Assembly (NCBI RefSeq): GCF_021117385.1
Contig: NZ_CP088252.1
Coordinates: 3,304,001-3,368,000 of the forward strand
Length of the DNA: 64,000 nt
DNA from: Frateuria soli
Lineage (GTDB): Bacteria; Pseudomonadota; Gammaproteobacteria; Xanthomonadales; Rhodanobacteraceae
Direction of reading: 5' to 3'
In this document: piece after piece, positions 63,660 to 64,000 of the stretch
Layout of the letters: the number at the start of each line of letters is the position of its first letter
Numbering within the stretch: the stretch's first letter is position 1
The notes under the pieces: generated by a model
Database searches by the model: none
Told to the model about the DNA's origin: nothing
What the model saw: the letters and a program-made list of their open reading frames with translations, nothing else
Position numbers and translations under genes: made by a program

Positions 63660-64000
63660 TGGCGCGGCGGATGCCGCCCGTGGACGTGGTGCTGGTCGGC
63701 TTCGGCTGGACCGCTTCGATCATCGCGCAGGAGCTGACCGACGCAGGCGTGCAGGTACTCGCGCTCGAGCGCGGCGCCTGGCGCGACACCGTCCCCGACT
63801 TCGCCACCGACCACATCCAGGACGAACTGCGCTACGCGGTGCGCAAGCAGATCTTCGAATCGCCCGAGCGCGAGACGCTGACCTTTCGCAACAACGCAAG
63901 CCAGACCGCGCTGCCGATGCGCCATCTCGGTTCCTTCCTGCCGGCGGCGGGCGTCGGCGGCGCCGGCGTGCACTGGAACGGCCAGTGCTGGCGCTTCCTG
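63659..64000 (+). CDS. GMC-family oxidoreductase large subunit (3' end cut by window)
   Basis: The 114 visible codons start at the ATG that shares one base with the stop of the upstream gene. The first 50 residues hold the dinucleotide-binding fold of a flavoprotein (VDVVLVGFGWTASIIAQEL and ALERGAW, where GMC enzymes have GxGxxG and the acidic end of strand 2). A later GGAGVHWNGQCWRF is typical of the FAD-binding region of gluconate/sorbitol-type dehydrogenases. With the Tat-exported small subunit it likely forms a periplasmic sugar or sugar-acid dehydrogenase. The C-terminal part lies beyond the window. Confidence 0.9.
   Translation, partial: MARRMPPVDVVLVGFGWTASIIAQELTDAGVQVLALERGAWRDTVPDFATDHIQDELRYAVRKQIFESPERETLTFRNNASQTALPMRHLGSFLPAAGVGGAGVHWNGQCWRFL

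Overview
The window is about 64 kb of high-GC gammaproteobacterial chromosome. A Xanthomonadales (Lysobacterales) member near Rhodanobacteraceae (Rhodanobacter/Dyella/Frateuria-like) is the best guess. This rests on family-level recognition: OAR-type TonB-dependent receptors beside a TPR-sulfotransferase, an algZ-algR-hemC block, a zwf-pgl-edd-eda Entner-Doudoroff block, and abundant short palindromic intergenic repeats. No rRNA, tRNA, CRISPR array, prophage or transposase was seen, and gene order looks like ordinary core/accessory chromosome. Genes at both edges are cut by the window (parA on the left, a GMC oxidoreductase on the right).

Layout. 1-3 kb: parA (5' cut)-parB, a dolichol-phosphate-mannose-type glycosyltransferase and a DUF488 gene. 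3-9 kb: patatin-like hydrolase, an SLC13/RCK_C transporter preceded by a possible coupled leader ORF, a WYL regulator, an orphan polytopic membrane protein and a DUF481 outer-membrane protein. 9-12 kb: hemC, algR and algZ on the minus strand. 12-18 kb: carboxylesterase, isochorismatase-like hydrolase divergent from a GlxA-type AraC regulator, a secreted S9 peptidase and a MmyB-type XRE regulator. 18.5-23.7 kb: a MarR-controlled tripartite EmrAB-type efflux operon (marR, outer-membrane factor, membrane fusion protein, DHA2 permease) closed by a strong terminator. 23.7-28.4 kb: PagL-like lipid A deacylase, DUF2239 gene and a lone RND permease. 28.7-30.9 kb: btuB-type receptor under a cobalamin riboswitch. 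31-39.7 kb: two tandem paralogous OAR-like TonB-dependent receptors, then a convergent TPR-sulfotransferase. 39.7-45.4 kb: GntR/UTRA regulator divergent from zwf-pgl-edd-eda. 45.5-49 kb: DUF1272, EamA permease, S10 carboxypeptidase and an NTF2-like protein. 49-54 kb: a very large Lhr-type helicase carrying three in-frame palindromic-repeat insertions. 54-60 kb: lipase-like hydrolase and a minus-strand stress-flavoured group (metallothionein, DUF4142, KGG protein, sigma-54 response regulator with a degenerate kinase-like partner, BON protein, proline-rich protein). 60-64 kb: hybrid PAS sensor kinase plus single-domain response regulator, then a Tat-exported gluconate-2-dehydrogenase-type small subunit and its GMC flavoprotein partner.

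Themes. Carbon flow is a plausible thread: periplasmic sugar oxidation (63 kb) and Entner-Doudoroff catabolism (40-45 kb). Envelope functions dominate the rest: three TonB-dependent receptors, two efflux systems, lipid A remodelling and DUF481. Most unusual are (i) palindromic elements, also found between genes here, that sit in frame inside the Lhr helicase; (ii) a G9 tract at the start of the second OAR-like receptor, where slippage would switch the gene off; (iii) an identical Shine-Dalgarno-in-loop hairpin before both receptor paralogs; (iv) two promoters placed so that marR and the DUF2239 gene would be leaderless; and (v) a kinase-like protein with Asp where the phospho-accepting His should be. 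All functional calls come from reading the sequence and family knowledge; no database search was run.
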